This document shows positions 1 to 11,108 of a stretch of DNA of 64,000 nucleotides, piece after piece. This stretch comes from Serratia quinivorans. Lineage in GTDB: Bacteria > Pseudomonadota > Gammaproteobacteria > Enterobacterales > Enterobacteriaceae. The notes beneath the pieces are model-generated. The model worked only from the letters and a program-made list of their open reading frames with translations. It searched no databases and was not told the DNA's origin. How positions within the stretch are numbered: position 1 is the first letter of the stretch; every line of letters begins with the position of its first letter. The stretch spans positions 4,216,001 through 4,280,000 of the forward strand of contig UGYN01000002.1 of NCBI GenBank assembly GCA_900457075.1. The letters are read 5' to 3'. The translations under genes were made by a program, and so were the position numbers.

Positions 1-1
1 A

Positions 2-1899
<1,898 letters not shown>

Positions 1900-1922
1900 T
1901 ATCGATGCCCTTTTGATTTCAC

Positions 1923-2104
1923 GGGTCCTTTCCAGCGCTCAAAAGCCTGCCGGGCGGACGACGCGCACATTCTCGCTATTTATGAAAAATTTCCGGGAAG
2001 GCATTTCCGGTTCCGGCTGATGCTTACTTATTGTTTTTTATGAATATGAAAGAAAAATAAACCGGAAATGCCCTCCTGTTTAGAGGTAAGGCCATTTCCG
2101 GTTG
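1923..2104 (+). other. Lambda-type cos site (cosQ-cosN-cosB)
   Basis: The DNA cleavage and packaging site sits directly upstream of the terminase genes. GGGTCCTTTCC at 1923-1933 matches lambda cosQ. GGGCGGACGACG at 1952-1963 lies where lambda has its cohesive end GGGCGGCGACCT, followed by TCTCGCTATTTATGAAAAA as in lambda. Three R-like terminase-binding sites follow: CATTTCCGGTTC at 2002-2013 (forward), the inverse CATTTCCGGT at 2061-2070, and CATTTCCGGTTG at 2093-2104 (forward). The forward-inverse-forward order is that of lambda R3-R2-R1. An A/T-rich stretch between the first two sites could hold the IHF bend. The lambda comparison is from memory. Confidence 0.85.
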
Positions 2105-2117
2105 GTAAGGAGTACGC

Positions 2118-2630
2118 ATGGCTACGCAGGCTGAGGTGGCTGTTCATCTGGATCTGACGGATCGGCAGCTCAGAAACCTGCAAAAACAACCAGGCGCTCC
2201 GGTTCCAAAACGTAAGGGTGATTATGATCTTGATGCTTGGCGAGTGTATTACATCAACTACCTCAGAGCCGTTAAAAGTGTTCAGGAAGAAACTGTAGAT
2301 GGTAAAGAGGCTAACCGGGATATCCAGTTACAAAAGGCAAAAATCAGACTGACTGAAGCGCAGGCTTATGCGCAGGAACTTAAGAATCTCAAAGATGATC
2401 AGATGGTCGTGGACACTGCCTTTTGCTCCTTCGCGCTTTCCAGACTGGCTAACGATATTGCGGCAATTCTGGACGGAGTGCCGTTGGCAATGCAGCGTCG
2501 TTTTACTGATATGAGTGAGGTACAGCTGGACTTTCTTAAAATCCAGATCGCGAAAGCTATGAACACCGCAGTTAAAACCAGCGAAAAAATACCGGAAATG
2601 CTTGATGAATATCTCAGCAGCGCAGATTAA
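2118..2630 (+). CDS. Terminase small subunit (gpNu1-like)
   Basis: This is the DNA-recognition subunit of the packaging motor; it binds the R sites just upstream through an N-terminal winged helix-turn-helix. The protein is 170 residues (lambda Nu1 is 181). The HTH is at about residues 3-35 (TQAEVAVHLDLTDRQLRNLQKQ). A helical middle and the segment DTAFCSFALSRLANDIAAILDG, followed by VPLAMQRRF, match the conserved C-terminal gpA-binding part of Nu1. A GTAAGGAG Shine-Dalgarno precedes the ATG. Its 3' end overlaps the large-subunit gene, as in lambda. Confidence 0.88.
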   Translation: MATQAEVAVHLDLTDRQLRNLQKQPGAPVPKRKGDYDLDAWRVYYINYLRAVKSVQEETVDGKEANRDIQLQKAKIRLTEAQAYAQELKNLKDDQMVVDTAFCSFALSRLANDIAAILDGVPLAMQRRFTDMSEVQLDFLKIQIAKAMNTAVKTSEKIPEMLDEYLSSAD

Positions 2631-4515
2631 AAACATGGTCAATGCTGCACGGATTGGATTGTCCGGACTCCTCCGTCCGTTACCCATGACGGCAGTGGAG
2701 TGGGCGAACGAACACTATTATCTGCCGAAAGAGTCCAGCTACCATACCGGGGAATGGGTCACGCTGCCGTTTCAGGTGGCCGTGATGAACAGCATGGGCA
2801 ACGATGCTATTCGCACCGTCAATCTCATTAAATCTGCCCGCGTTGGATATACCAAAATGCTGCTGGCGGTCATGGCCTACTTCATTGAGCACAAGACCCG
2901 CAACTGCCTGATGTTCCAGCCGACTGATGCTGACGCTGAAAATTTTATGAAATCGCATGTGGAGCCGACCATCCGTGAGGTTCCGGTATTGAAGCAGTTG
3001 GCCCCCTGGTATGGCAAAAAGCACCGTGACAATACCCTCAGCATGAAGCGCTTTTCGCACGGTCTCGGGCTGTGGTGCCTGGGCGGGAAAGCCGCCAAAA
3101 ATTACCGCGAAAAATCGGTCGACGTGGTGATGTACGACGAGCTGTCGGCGTTCGACCCCGATATCGAAAAGGAAGGGCCGCCGACGCAGCTTGGTGATAA
3201 ACGTATCGAAGGTTCAGTCTGGCCAAAGTCTATCCGTGGCTCCACCCCCAAGATCCGCGGGCAATGCCAGATAGAAAAGGCGGCGAGTGAGTCCGATCAT
3301 ATGCTGCGCTTTCACATTCCGTGCCCGCATTGTGGTGAATACCAGTATCTTAAGTTTGGTGACGACGATACGGCGTTTGGTCTGAAGTGGGAAGAAGGCA
3401 AGCTGGCGACGGTGTATTACCTCTGCGAGCACAACGGTTGTGTCATTCGCCAGCCTGAACTGGATCAGTCTGTGGGAGAGTGGGTGTGCGAGTTGACGGG
3501 GATCCGGACCCGGGACGGACTGGTCTGGAATGACGCCGAAGGGGAAGAGGTGACGGTGCCGCGCGCCGTGTCATACCACATCTGGACGGCCTACAGTCCC
3601 TTCACCACCTGGGAACAAATCATCCGCGATTACCTGAACGCGAAAAAAGACCCGCACGGGCTTAAGGGGTTCTGGAACACCACGCTGGGCGATACCTGGG
3701 CGGAAGAGGCGGGTGAGCAGCTTGATCACGATGTGCTGCTGCAGCGCCGTGAAAAATACCCGGCGCAGGTTCCCGGGCGTGTGGTGTACCTGACGGGCGG
3801 GATCGACTCCCAGACCAGCGGGCGTTATGAGTGCTATGTCTGGGGATGGGGCGCCGGCGAAGAGTGCTGGCTGATAGACAAGGTGATCGTACTCGGACGC
3901 TATGATGCAGAAGAGACCCTGCAGCGTGTGGATGATGTCATCCGGAAACAGTATACGCGCTCCGACGGCACCCGGATGGGCGTCAGCCGCTGGGCGTGGG
4001 ATATCGGCGGTATTGATCCGCACATTGTCTATCAGCGTTCGCTGAAACTTGGCGCCCTGTGGGTTATCCCGATCAAGGGAGCCAACGTGTACGGCGGCAG
4101 CATTGCCGACATGCCGCGCGTGCGTAATAAACAGAAGGTATTTCTCACTATCGTGGGCACGGATACGGCCAAGGATTTGATCTACGGGCGCCTGAAGCTG
4201 GAGCCTCAGGGTGACACCTCGGTGGTCGGTGCCTTTCATTTCCCCGATGACGATGACATTTTTGCCGAGACGGAAGCAAAGCAGCTTGTGTCAGAAGTGC
4301 TCATCCCCAAGCTGACCAACGGCAAAATCGTGTACCGCTGGGACAACCAGAAGCGGCGTAACGAGACGCTGGACTGTCTGGTTTACGGGCTGGCTGCCCT
4401 GCGTCTGAGCATCAGTCGTTTCCAGATAGACCTGGAGCTGCTGACGGATGCGCTGGACGGCAAGAAAGAGAAGCTGGTTTCCATGGCAGAGATGGGCCGT
4501 GCATTAGGAGGTTGA
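2605..4515 (+). CDS. Terminase large subunit (GpA family)
   Basis: This is the ATPase/endonuclease of the packaging motor, which nicks cosN and translocates DNA into the prohead. It has 636 residues (lambda gpA 641). KSARVGYTK near residue 80 is the deviant Walker A of the GpA family, and VVMYDELSAF near 175 is Walker B. A Cys-rich segment (CPHCGEYQYL and CEHNGC) lies near residues 235-280, and a nuclease-type region follows (TGGIDSQTSGRYECYVWGWG). I chose the ATG at 2605; a TTG three bases earlier is possible. It overlaps the small-subunit gene by 26 bases and is followed one base later by gpW. It appears intact. Confidence 0.93.
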   Translation: MNISAAQIKNMVNAARIGLSGLLRPLPMTAVEWANEHYYLPKESSYHTGEWVTLPFQVAVMNSMGNDAIRTVNLIKSARVGYTKMLLAVMAYFIEHKTRNCLMFQPTDADAENFMKSHVEPTIREVPVLKQLAPWYGKKHRDNTLSMKRFSHGLGLWCLGGKAAKNYREKSVDVVMYDELSAFDPDIEKEGPPTQLGDKRIEGSVWPKSIRGSTPKIRGQCQIEKAASESDHMLRFHIPCPHCGEYQYLKFGDDDTAFGLKWEEGKLATVYYLCEHNGCVIRQPELDQSVGEWVCELTGIRTRDGLVWNDAEGEEVTVPRAVSYHIWTAYSPFTTWEQIIRDYLNAKKDPHGLKGFWNTTLGDTWAEEAGEQLDHDVLLQRREKYPAQVPGRVVYLTGGIDSQTSGRYECYVWGWGAGEECWLIDKVIVLGRYDAEETLQRVDDVIRKQYTRSDGTRMGVSRWAWDIGGIDPHIVYQRSLKLGALWVIPIKGANVYGGSIADMPRVRNKQKVFLTIVGTDTAKDLIYGRLKLEPQGDTSVVGAFHFPDDDDIFAETEAKQLVSEVLIPKLTNGKIVYRWDNQKRRNETLDCLVYGLAALRLSISRFQIDLELLTDALDGKKEKLVSMAEMGRALGG

Positions 4516-4516
4516 T

Positions 4517-4753
4517 ATGCAGATGAAGAAAGAGATTTTGCTGGCCCAGCTGCTGGAGGCCGAGGTCGCGCTACATCAGTTAATGATCGGCAAGTCGGTC
4601 GTCTCCATTTCCCGCAGTGATTCTGCCGGCAACAGCCGCACCTATCAGTATTCGCAGGCCAATATTGACATGCTGAAAGCTTATATTGTCGATCTTAAAG
4701 GCCGGCTGGGTCTTGGCCGTGGTCGCCTCCCACCGGCAGGAGTCAGAGCATGA
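4517..4753 (+). CDS. Head-tail joining protein gpW-like
   Basis: This 78-residue protein sits between the terminase large subunit and the portal, the place of gpW in lambda. gpW stabilises filled heads and forms part of the head-tail connector. The N-terminal helix (KEILLAQLLEAEVALHQLMIGK), then SVVSISRSDSAGNSRTYQYSQ and a second helix, follow the gpW pattern of a short helix-hairpin-helix protein. The first codons read MQMKK, so either Met could start it. The stop overlaps the portal start by four bases (ATGA), indicating translational coupling. Confidence 0.8.
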   Translation: MQMKKEILLAQLLEAEVALHQLMIGKSVVSISRSDSAGNSRTYQYSQANIDMLKAYIVDLKGRLGLGRGRLPPAGVRA

Positions 4754-5634
4754 GCACAGGTTTACTGGCTCCGGATGGCGTGACGCCGCTGCGACAGTAT
4801 GCGGGTTACCAGGGGGCGGGGGCGGGTTTCGGCGGACAGCTGGCGGACTGGCATGCCCCGCAACAGAGTGCCGATGCCGCGCTTTTGCCGACATTTTACC
4901 GCGGTAACGCCCGTGCGGACGATCTGGTTCGCAATAATCCGCTGGGCACCAATATTGTTGAGCTGCACAAGGACAATATCGTCGGCAACCTGTTCAAGCT
5001 CAGCTATCGCCCCAACTATCGGCATCTGGGGATCAGCCGCGAAGATGCCCGGTCTCTGGCCCGTGATATCGAAGCGGCCTGGACGGAGTACGCCGAAGAT
5101 CCCCATTGTGTCATTGACATCGAGCGCAAGCGTACCTTCACCATGATGATCCGCGAGGGGGTGGCGATGCATGCTTTTAACGGTGAAATTTGCGTGCAAC
5201 CCGTCTGGGACACTTCCCCGGGCTCTGTCTTTCGTACACGCTTCAAGATGATAAGCCCGAAGCGCATCAAAAATCCGGGTAATGCCCCGGATACCCCGAG
5301 TCGCCGCGCCGGGGTGGAGATTGACAGTCAGGGCGCTGCCGTCGCGTATTGGGTGGTGGATGACCCTTATCCCAACCAGGGTGAAAGTCGGGCCCGGCGT
5401 ATTCCCGCCACCCTCAGCAGCGGCCGGGAGGCATTTATCCATGTCTTTGAGCCTCTGGAGGATGGGCAGACCCGCGGCGATAACGTTTTTTATTCCATCA
5501 TGGAGCGCATGAAGATGCTTGATACGCTGCAGCAGACGCAGCTGCAGTCGGTTATCGTCAGGGCGATTTATAATGATGGCCGTTCGAGGGCTATCCGGTT
5601 TCTTTCCATTTTCCCCCGCAAGCCACGACAGTAA
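4750..5634 (+). pseudogene. Portal protein gpB-like, 5' part, split by island
   Basis: This is the N-terminal half of a lambda-family portal, the dodecameric channel at the capsid vertex. About 273 codons are genuine, through MLDTLQQTQLQSVIVRA. After base 5567 the frame runs into foreign DNA (IYNDGRSRAIRF...) and stops at 5634. The missing C-terminal half starts at 50577 with MYAATIRSPLDSEKAFEYL. Joining 4750-5567 to 50577-51333 gives 1575 bases, or 524 residues, close to lambda gpB (533). The gene was therefore intact before a clean insertion and cannot make a full portal in the present arrangement. The N-terminal fragment could still be translated, because its start and coupling to gpW are intact. 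Confidence 0.9.
5561..5571 (+). other. Left island junction (putative attL core)
   Basis: GGGCGATTTAT here and GGGCGATGTAT at 50570-50580 differ at one base and mark the two ends of the insert in the portal gene. Portal homology stops to the right of this site and resumes to the right of the other. The crossover must lie within or beside GGGCGAT. A core of only 7-11 bp is short for a P4-type integrase but plausible. The exact crossover base cannot be fixed from this sequence. Confidence 0.65.
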
Positions 5635-5692
5635 AGGCACGTCGTTTTCTGAATGCTTGATGAGTGTTCATCATAATTCGTGTTTTTCCTGC

Positions 5693-5749
5693 TTTTGTGT
5701 ATTGCAATGTGTATTGCTTTTTGTGGTGAGGGCCGGGTGTGTATTGCAA
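5693..5749 (+). repeat. Integrase arm-type repeats, left end
   Basis: GTGTATTGCAAT recurs with a 12-bp period at 5697-5717, and GTGTATTGCAA occurs again at 5739-5749. The 25-bp block at 5693-5717 is repeated without a mismatch at 50468-50492. Short direct repeats between an att core and the integrase gene are typical binding sites for the N-terminal arm-binding domain of tyrosine integrases. Their presence at both ends of the insert supports integrase-mediated entry. Confidence 0.65.
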
Positions 5750-5782
5750 CTTGACTGAAAAGTAAGCGGTGAGGGTTTTACT

Positions 5783-7024
5783 GTGGCGACAGAAAACAAA
5801 TTGAGTGACAAATTACTGAAAAGCCTGTCTGGCAAGCCATCGGAAAAGCAGTTGATCATGGCCGATGGTCGGGGCTTGTCTATCAGGGTGAGCAAAGCCG
5901 GTGGGGTGAGTTTCGTTTTTTATTACAGGACAGGTGGAAGGACCAGCCCCCCGGTCTGGCTGACGCTGGGGCGATACCCGGATATGTCGCTGGCGAACGC
6001 CAGAAAGATGCGTGACCAATGCCGTGAGTGGCTGGCTATGCATCTGGATCCGCGCAACCAGATGAAAATTGAAGCAGAGCGAAGCATGATGCCCGTTACC
6101 ATTAAAGATGCAATTATGTACTGGTACGACAATCACGCGATAACAGCGAGAAAAGAACATGAATATTTGATTCAACGATTCGATAAACATATATTTCCGC
6201 ATATCGGTAACATGCCGATTGAAAAATCAAAATTACATGACTGGCTGACATGCTTTGACAGAATAAAGAAAAAAGCGCCTGTGATGTCAGGTGCAATATT
6301 TCTTGATATCAAACAGGCATTGCGTTTTTGCCGGGTAAGACAATATATATCATGCGACCCGCTAGGGGATATTGGTGTAAATTATGTTGGCCGTTCATCT
6401 GGTATACGCGACAGGGTTCTTGATGTGAAAGAAACCGCTGATGTGTGGTCATTTGCCTTTGGTAATAATCTGCTTAATATTGCATCGGCAGTTAATCAGC
6501 GAATGTTTGTATTATGTATGGCTTTTGGCTGTCGCCAGCGTGAGGCAAGGCTTTCTACGTGGTCGGAGTGGGATTTCGAAAACTGGATCTGGACGGTGCC
6601 AAAAGAGCACAGCAAGAATGGTGAGGCAATTGTAAGGCCTGTTCCCGTAGGCATCCGCCAGTGGATAACAAACCTTCACGCAGCGACAAAGCGGAGCGAT
6701 TTTATCATTGGTGTTGAGTTTTCGCGGGCAGGCGTAACAAGCGCCGCAAATCGTATATGTAAGCGCCTGGGGCATGATAAAAACGGTTTATGGTGTATTC
6801 ACGATTTCAGGAGAACATTTTCTACGTCGCTTAATGATATGGGGGGAGACCCTTATATTATTGAATTGCTGTTAGGGCATAAAATTAAAGGTGTGGCTGG
6901 TGTTTATAATAAAAGCCGACATTTGAATAAGAAATTAAAGGTGCTTAATATGTGGGTGAATTATCTTAATGCGGTTGCAGGTTTTGATAATAACGTAGTG
7001 GAGTTAAATAAAGAGGTGGTTTGA
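5783..7024 (+). CDS. P4-type tyrosine recombinase / integrase
   Basis: This is the site-specific recombinase that most likely inserted, and could excise, the island. It has 413 residues, the usual P4/CP4-57 size. The N-terminal DUF4102-type arm-binding domain is visible (ADGRGLSIRVSKAGGVSFVFYYR, then LGRYPDMSLANAR). The catalytic domain follows, with the Arg of CRQREARLSTW near residue 250, HDFRRTF near 338, LLLGHK near 362 and the Tyr nucleophile in GVYNKS near 374, so all active-site residues are present. It starts at a GTG at 5783 after GTGAGGG. It ends one base before the AlpA-like gene, suggesting joint control of excision. Confidence 0.9.
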   Translation: MATENKLSDKLLKSLSGKPSEKQLIMADGRGLSIRVSKAGGVSFVFYYRTGGRTSPPVWLTLGRYPDMSLANARKMRDQCREWLAMHLDPRNQMKIEAERSMMPVTIKDAIMYWYDNHAITARKEHEYLIQRFDKHIFPHIGNMPIEKSKLHDWLTCFDRIKKKAPVMSGAIFLDIKQALRFCRVRQYISCDPLGDIGVNYVGRSSGIRDRVLDVKETADVWSFAFGNNLLNIASAVNQRMFVLCMAFGCRQREARLSTWSEWDFENWIWTVPKEHSKNGEAIVRPVPVGIRQWITNLHAATKRSDFIIGVEFSRAGVTSAANRICKRLGHDKNGLWCIHDFRRTFSTSLNDMGGDPYIIELLLGHKIKGVAGVYNKSRHLNKKLKVLNMWVNYLNAVAGFDNNVVELNKEVV

Positions 7025-7025
7025 A

Positions 7026-7286
7026 ATGAAAATGCTATCGATAGTTGAGGAAAAAGATTTTTCATACATCCCGAACATTGACCGGATGATACGTGATAAA
7101 GAGTGCCGACGGTTAACCACGCTTGCGAACTCATCTCGCTGGAAACTCGAAAAAGAGGGCGAGTTCCCTAGGCGCGTAAAATTGGGGCCACGCTCAGCCG
7201 GGTGGCGGTTATCGGAGGTTCAGGCGTGGATCCGGGGAGAGTGGTACCCTGGATGGAAAGCCAGCCCGCCGGAGCTGTACCCGTAA
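7026..7286 (+). CDS. AlpA-family regulator / excisionase-like protein
   Basis: This 86-residue protein has the AlpA core: an N-terminal helix (DRMIRDKECRRLTTLANSSRWKLEKEG), then FPRRVKLGPRSAGWRLSEVQAWI, the signature of P4/CP4-57 AlpA winged-helix regulators. AlpA proteins activate the linked integrase gene or act as directionality factors for excision. It directly follows the integrase with one base between them, the usual pairing on P4-like islands. The N-terminal ~15 residues are less typical. It is apparently intact, so the recombination module may still be regulated. Confidence 0.82.
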   Translation: MKMLSIVEEKDFSYIPNIDRMIRDKECRRLTTLANSSRWKLEKEGEFPRRVKLGPRSAGWRLSEVQAWIRGEWYPGWKASPPELYP

Positions 7287-7399
7287 TGGCGTTCTGGCGG
7301 AGGTAATGCCTGATTCCCGGGATGTGTACCGCGGCGAAATTTTCCGGGCTGTTTTACAATCAATTTTGGACTAATTTTCGAGCTGAAAAAGATAGATTT

Positions 7400-7852
7400 C
7401 GGACTGTCCAGGTGTTCAATTGTTGTAGCAGATAGGCGTAAATGTGCCTCTGAAAGTGTCTCTTCGATTCTTAGCAGGTTCATGCCGCGCGGGCGTGTTG
7501 CTGAGGTGCCAAACATCTGCCCCGTCACTTTCCCGCCAAAGGCCATATGCTGCATGTAGGAAAAGTGTGCCGCTCGCTGAATATCGGTCAAAGTCTCCGG
7601 CTTGGTCATCTGTAACCACTCACGCAGCTGACGGCTGATGAGTGACCACCGGAAGTGGCGCAAAATCTCATCTAAATGGTGTTTAAGCACCCGATAAAGG
7701 TTGATTAATTCGCCATTGATGTCGTTCAGCACCTCGATTTTTGAGGGGGCTTTTCTGAAAAACAGTGCCGTCGATCCACAAAACGGTTCGATATAGCAAG
7801 TGTGTTCAGGAAACAACGGGGTGCAGGTCAACTCGCTACAAATTATTTTCAA
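7400..7852 (-). pseudogene. DNA adenine methylase (D12 class) fragment
   Basis: The middle of a phage-type N6-adenine methyltransferase is visible on the minus strand: EHTCYIEPFCGSTALFF (SAM-binding FxGxG-type motif), then KIEVLNDINGELINLYRVLKHH and FGGKVTGQMFGTSATRPRG. The N-terminal start and the DPPY catalytic motif are missing. The frame continues to 7220 without similarity, overlapping the AlpA gene. It is a both-ends-truncated remnant, probably of a phage or island modification gene, and is not functional. Confidence 0.7.
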
Positions 7853-8298
7853 TGAGTATGTAGATTTTATTGGTTAATAACCTCATCTTAAATTCAGAAT
7901 TAGCTTTGAAAGTATTGATGATTTTCTGTGGTAATCCCGAGCAGAAACTGCAGTGTTTTATTTCGATTTCTAAAAACTCTATTAATTTATTGTTTATTAA
8001 AAAATCACACCTCAAATAGCACGTCGACACTTTCACTGCTGCGATGCAAGTCATCGAGCATGTTTAATGCTTTACTTTTAGCTTTTTGGGGGCTACATAC
8101 CAATTCTGAGTTTTTTATAATTTTAACTACACGGTATTCAGGTTGTGCTGTCTATCAGATCCCACTTTATACGACGTTCATCACATAAAGCATCATTTTA
8201 CGCTCTTTATTCATTAAAGCTATTTACATATAACGAGATAATACTTAGTTTTTGCATGGTTTTTAGTGTTTGGTTTAATCTTCTGTTGGAGTATGGAT
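7853..8298. other. AT-rich stretch without a recognisable gene
   Basis: About 450 bases between the methylase fragment and the exporter gene. The base composition is clearly more A/T-rich than the flanks. Short open frames exist on both strands, but none has a convincing ribosome site or a recognisable protein family. The last part probably holds the promoter of the exporter gene; TTGGAGT at 8286-8292 serves as its ribosome site. Confidence 0.5.
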
Positions 8299-9481
8299 AT
8301 GTTGGCAGGAAGATGGGTGCCTTTACCTTTTATCCTTGTAGTTTCCTTGTTGGCTGGGTGTATTGAAGTGGATATGTCTGTTCCCAGCTTTCCGGATATG
8401 GCCGCCAGTTTTGGTGTTTCTGAAGGGCATATTCAGCGTACGATTACCTATAACTTCTTGGGATTTGTGTTTGGCGCGTTGATTTATGGCCCTTTGTCAG
8501 AGTCGATTGGTCGGCGCAAAACCATGTTGATCGGTGGGGCTATCATGCTGTTGGGCGCCCTAGGATGTACTTACGCCACTTCAATTGATCTCTTGATGTT
8601 GTCCCGCTTTATTCAGGGGTTGGGGGCTTGTACGCCGGTGGTAGTGGCTTATGCGATCATCTCAGACCGTTATCAAGGGGCGGCCATGTACAGTATGATC
8701 GGCCTGGTTAACGCCTGTATCTCGATTTTCATGTCGCTAGCGCCGCTCGCTGGTGGTTGGATTAATGAGCATTGGGGGGGGGCGAGGAAACTATGCGGTT
8801 GTCGCGGTGATTACCGCAGCGGCGGTTTTGCTGGAATTGTTGTTCCTGCCTGAAACGAAGAAAGAAAAAACGCCATTCGATCTCAAAGCCATTGTGGCGA
8901 GCTATGTCCGGCTGACGGCGAGTTTCCAATTTATGCGATTATCGTTGATTCCTTCATTTTTCTTCGCCGCTTATATGGTATTTATCGCTTCCAGCGCTTT
9001 TCTTTATCGTAAAACCTTTGCGTTCTCGTTGTCGGCATTTGTCGTTCACTTTTTTATTATCGTGGCCTCTTTTTCAATACCCAGTCTTTTTTCCGCCCGT
9101 ATTATCGCCGTGCTTGGTGGTGATCGGCGAGCTGAGAAAATCGGTATGGTGTTAGCCATTGTCAGCATTCTTTCTCTGCTGACGGCGACGACGCCTTGGG
9201 GGATCACCTTGCTGATGAGCCTGTTCTGCTTCGGTTTTTCTATCTGTTATCCTACGCTGTTCGCACGTTCCATGAGCGTCTATCCTGAAATTTACGGTGT
9301 GGCGGCCTCCTATATCATGAGTATGCGCTCGCTGCTGGTTGTGGCTATCACGGGGATGGCCAGCTGCGTCTTTATCGGGCGGCCGGAGGAAATGAGCTAT
9401 GTGATGGCGAGTGTGATAGGGGCTGTCGTGGTGTTGTCTATGTTGAGTATTGTGGCGTCTCCAAGCAAAGCTGAAGAGTAA
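8299..9481 (+). pseudogene. Bcr/CflA-type MFS drug exporter, frameshifted at a G9 tract
   Basis: This is a 12-TM major-facilitator drug:proton antiporter of the Bcr/CflA type. The N-terminal part has EVDMSVPSFPDMAASFGVS and the loop motif GPLSESIGRRKTMLIGG (motif A-like), then LSRFIQGLGACTPVV. The frame breaks at nine consecutive G at 8774-8782, after GGWINEHWG. It resumes one frame over at GNYAVVAVITAAAVLLELLFLPETKK and runs to 9481. Removing one base gives 393 residues, the family's normal length. The ATG at 8299 is seven bases from TTGGAG. A G9 run could be a slipped-strand (phase-variable) site, a lasting mutation or a read error. Confidence 0.75.
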
Positions 9482-9579
9482 ATAATATATTTCGCGTAAC
9501 TCCCGGCTAAATATTTATAATTGGCCGGGCTCGGCACGACTTTTTTAATTTCATATATTCCTTCATCTGGAGATTATCT

Positions 9580-9627
9580 ATGGAAAGTGAAACCATGGTT
9601 TCGAAGGGCGGTTTGTCTGCCACCTAA
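9580..9627 (+). CDS. 15-residue ORF after the exporter gene
   Basis: A short ORF (MESETMVSKGGLSAT) has a good CTGGAGA ribosome site at 9567-9573 and lies 98 bases after the exporter stop. An IS110-family remnant starts within a few bases of its stop. It may be the start of a longer gene cut off by the element, or a small peptide gene. No family is recognised, and the reality of the gene is doubtful. Confidence 0.25.
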   Translation: MESETMVSKGGLSAT

Positions 9628-9631
9628 ACTG

Positions 9632-10545
9632 ATAAATGGAAACAGCGCGCATCAATTGCCCCAGGCTGTCGTCACGTTTTTTTACGCATCGCATCACTGA
9701 TCGTGCGCCATGGATGACCAGTGTTCGCAGGCTGCGATTGCCATTTTTTGTCACTGAGGACAGTCTCTGTTTTCCTCCCGAACTGTGCTGCCGGGGGACC
9801 AGACCGCATCAGGCGGATAACTCTCTGCCGCAGGAGAACTGCACAGCATCCACTTCACTGACAAAAGCCGCAGCGATAAGCGGGCCGACACCCGAGATCG
9901 TTAATAAATGGCGATAGGCTGTCTGTTGTGAAGACAATGCCGCAATTTCTTTATCCAGACAGGTGACGCGTTCATTCAGGGCCTGCATGTCTTCCCGCAA
10001 TGAAGAAAGTAAACGGCGAAGCGCGAAAGTTAAGCCATTGGTTGCATCTTCAATAAGTTCAGGCAGCCGTTGCTGAAGACAATGGAGCCCGACAGGCTTA
10101 ATAAGCCTATATTCAGCGAGCAGAGAACGGATCTGGTTAGCCAGCGCGGTTCTCTGCTCAACCATAAGTTTACGGGCATTGCGCAGTGCTTTGATATCCT
10201 GCTGCTCCGTGGTTTTGACCGGAACAAAGTGGATGCCCGGTCGGCATGCTGTTTCACAAATCTCCAGCGCCTCGTTTGCATCGTTCTTCTGACTTTTGGA
10301 AATGCTTTCACGTGCTGGGCAGGGATAAGCCTTACGCTGAATCCCATAGCACTGAGGGTTCGGCCCCAGTAATGTGAACAGGCCTCCATCGCGATTAACG
10401 TACCCGGTTCAAACTGGCGAAGCGTATTCTGCAATTTCTAACGCGATATTTTTCTGTTCCAGGCAACGGAACCATCAATCATCCAGACACATACTTGAAA
10501 AACAGATTTGGCAATATCGATACCAACAACTCTGATCGTGTTCAT
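9632..10545 (-). pseudogene. IS110-family transposase remnant
   Basis: On the minus strand a degraded IS110-family transposase reads from MNTIRVVGIDIAKSVFQVCVW at 10545. An in-frame stop follows IS R, then MEACSHYWGRTLSAMGFSVRLIPAQHV, a frame change, then MVEQRTALANQIRSLLAEY, LTISGVGPLIAAAFVSEV and further shifted pieces (CGLVPRQ.SSGGK). The RuvC-like DEDD N-terminal domain and the transposase-20 C-terminal domain are both present, but in at least three frames. The element is dead. It separates the exporter locus from the T6SS cluster. Confidence 0.85.
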
Positions 10546-11108
10546 GTGATGCTACTCCCGGATCAATGTAGTCAGTAAAAGTATGGCACTGACTACCTTA
10601 GGAAGGGGTGTCCATCACATCACGACATTCACTTACTCAGCCACGCGTTACTTCCCATTATTGAAAAAACTAAAAATCAGATTGTTTCAGCAATTGGTTG
10701 TGTTTTGCACGACTTGAACACTTAAGTAAAATTGATTATTTGTCACGCACCCTTATTCCATAAGGGGGGTAGGGAGTATTGTGGGAAAATTCTTATAAAT
10801 CAAATTGATAATATTTTTTTTTAAATTTTTAAAGGCGTATTTTTTGTTACATAATTGTATTTCCAATGGTCGGGCTAATGTTTTTACACTCCGCCTATAG
10901 GTGTTTGTCCGAAATTTTCCAGTTTCAGATAAATGCTCAAAACACGAGTCATGCTCGCTGGTGAATGAAATGTACCTGTTTTTTGACATCGGTTTTGTTT
11001 GCGTCTTCGGGTGACGTTGAGTGGGGATATAACCCTGGCAGGGTTAGCCTTCTTAGTAATTTCTCAGTGGCATTGACCATTTTTATATTCCATAGAACAG
11101 GGACAGCT
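10546..11108. other. Leader region of the T6SS operon
   Basis: About 560 bases without a convincing gene. The first part (to about 10625) is the probable end of the IS110 remnant. The middle, 10790-10850, is very A/T-rich. The T6SS promoter should lie in the right half. TTGACA at 10982-10987 is a possible -35 box, but I see no well-spaced -10 box and no clear operator. The open frame running into tssB from 10965 lacks family similarity before the tssB start. Confidence 0.45.

Noticed and set aside
5571..5634. Natural alternative C-terminus of the portal
   Set aside because: The 22 codons after 5567 have no portal similarity, and the true continuation lies at 50577.
7853..8366. Short plus- and minus-strand frames in the A/T-rich stretch
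   Set aside because: They are hydrophobic by composition, lack ribosome sites and overlap the exporter promoter region.
10965..11108. N-terminal extension of TssB
   Set aside because: The open frame continues upstream but lacks similarity; the conserved protein starts at 11109.
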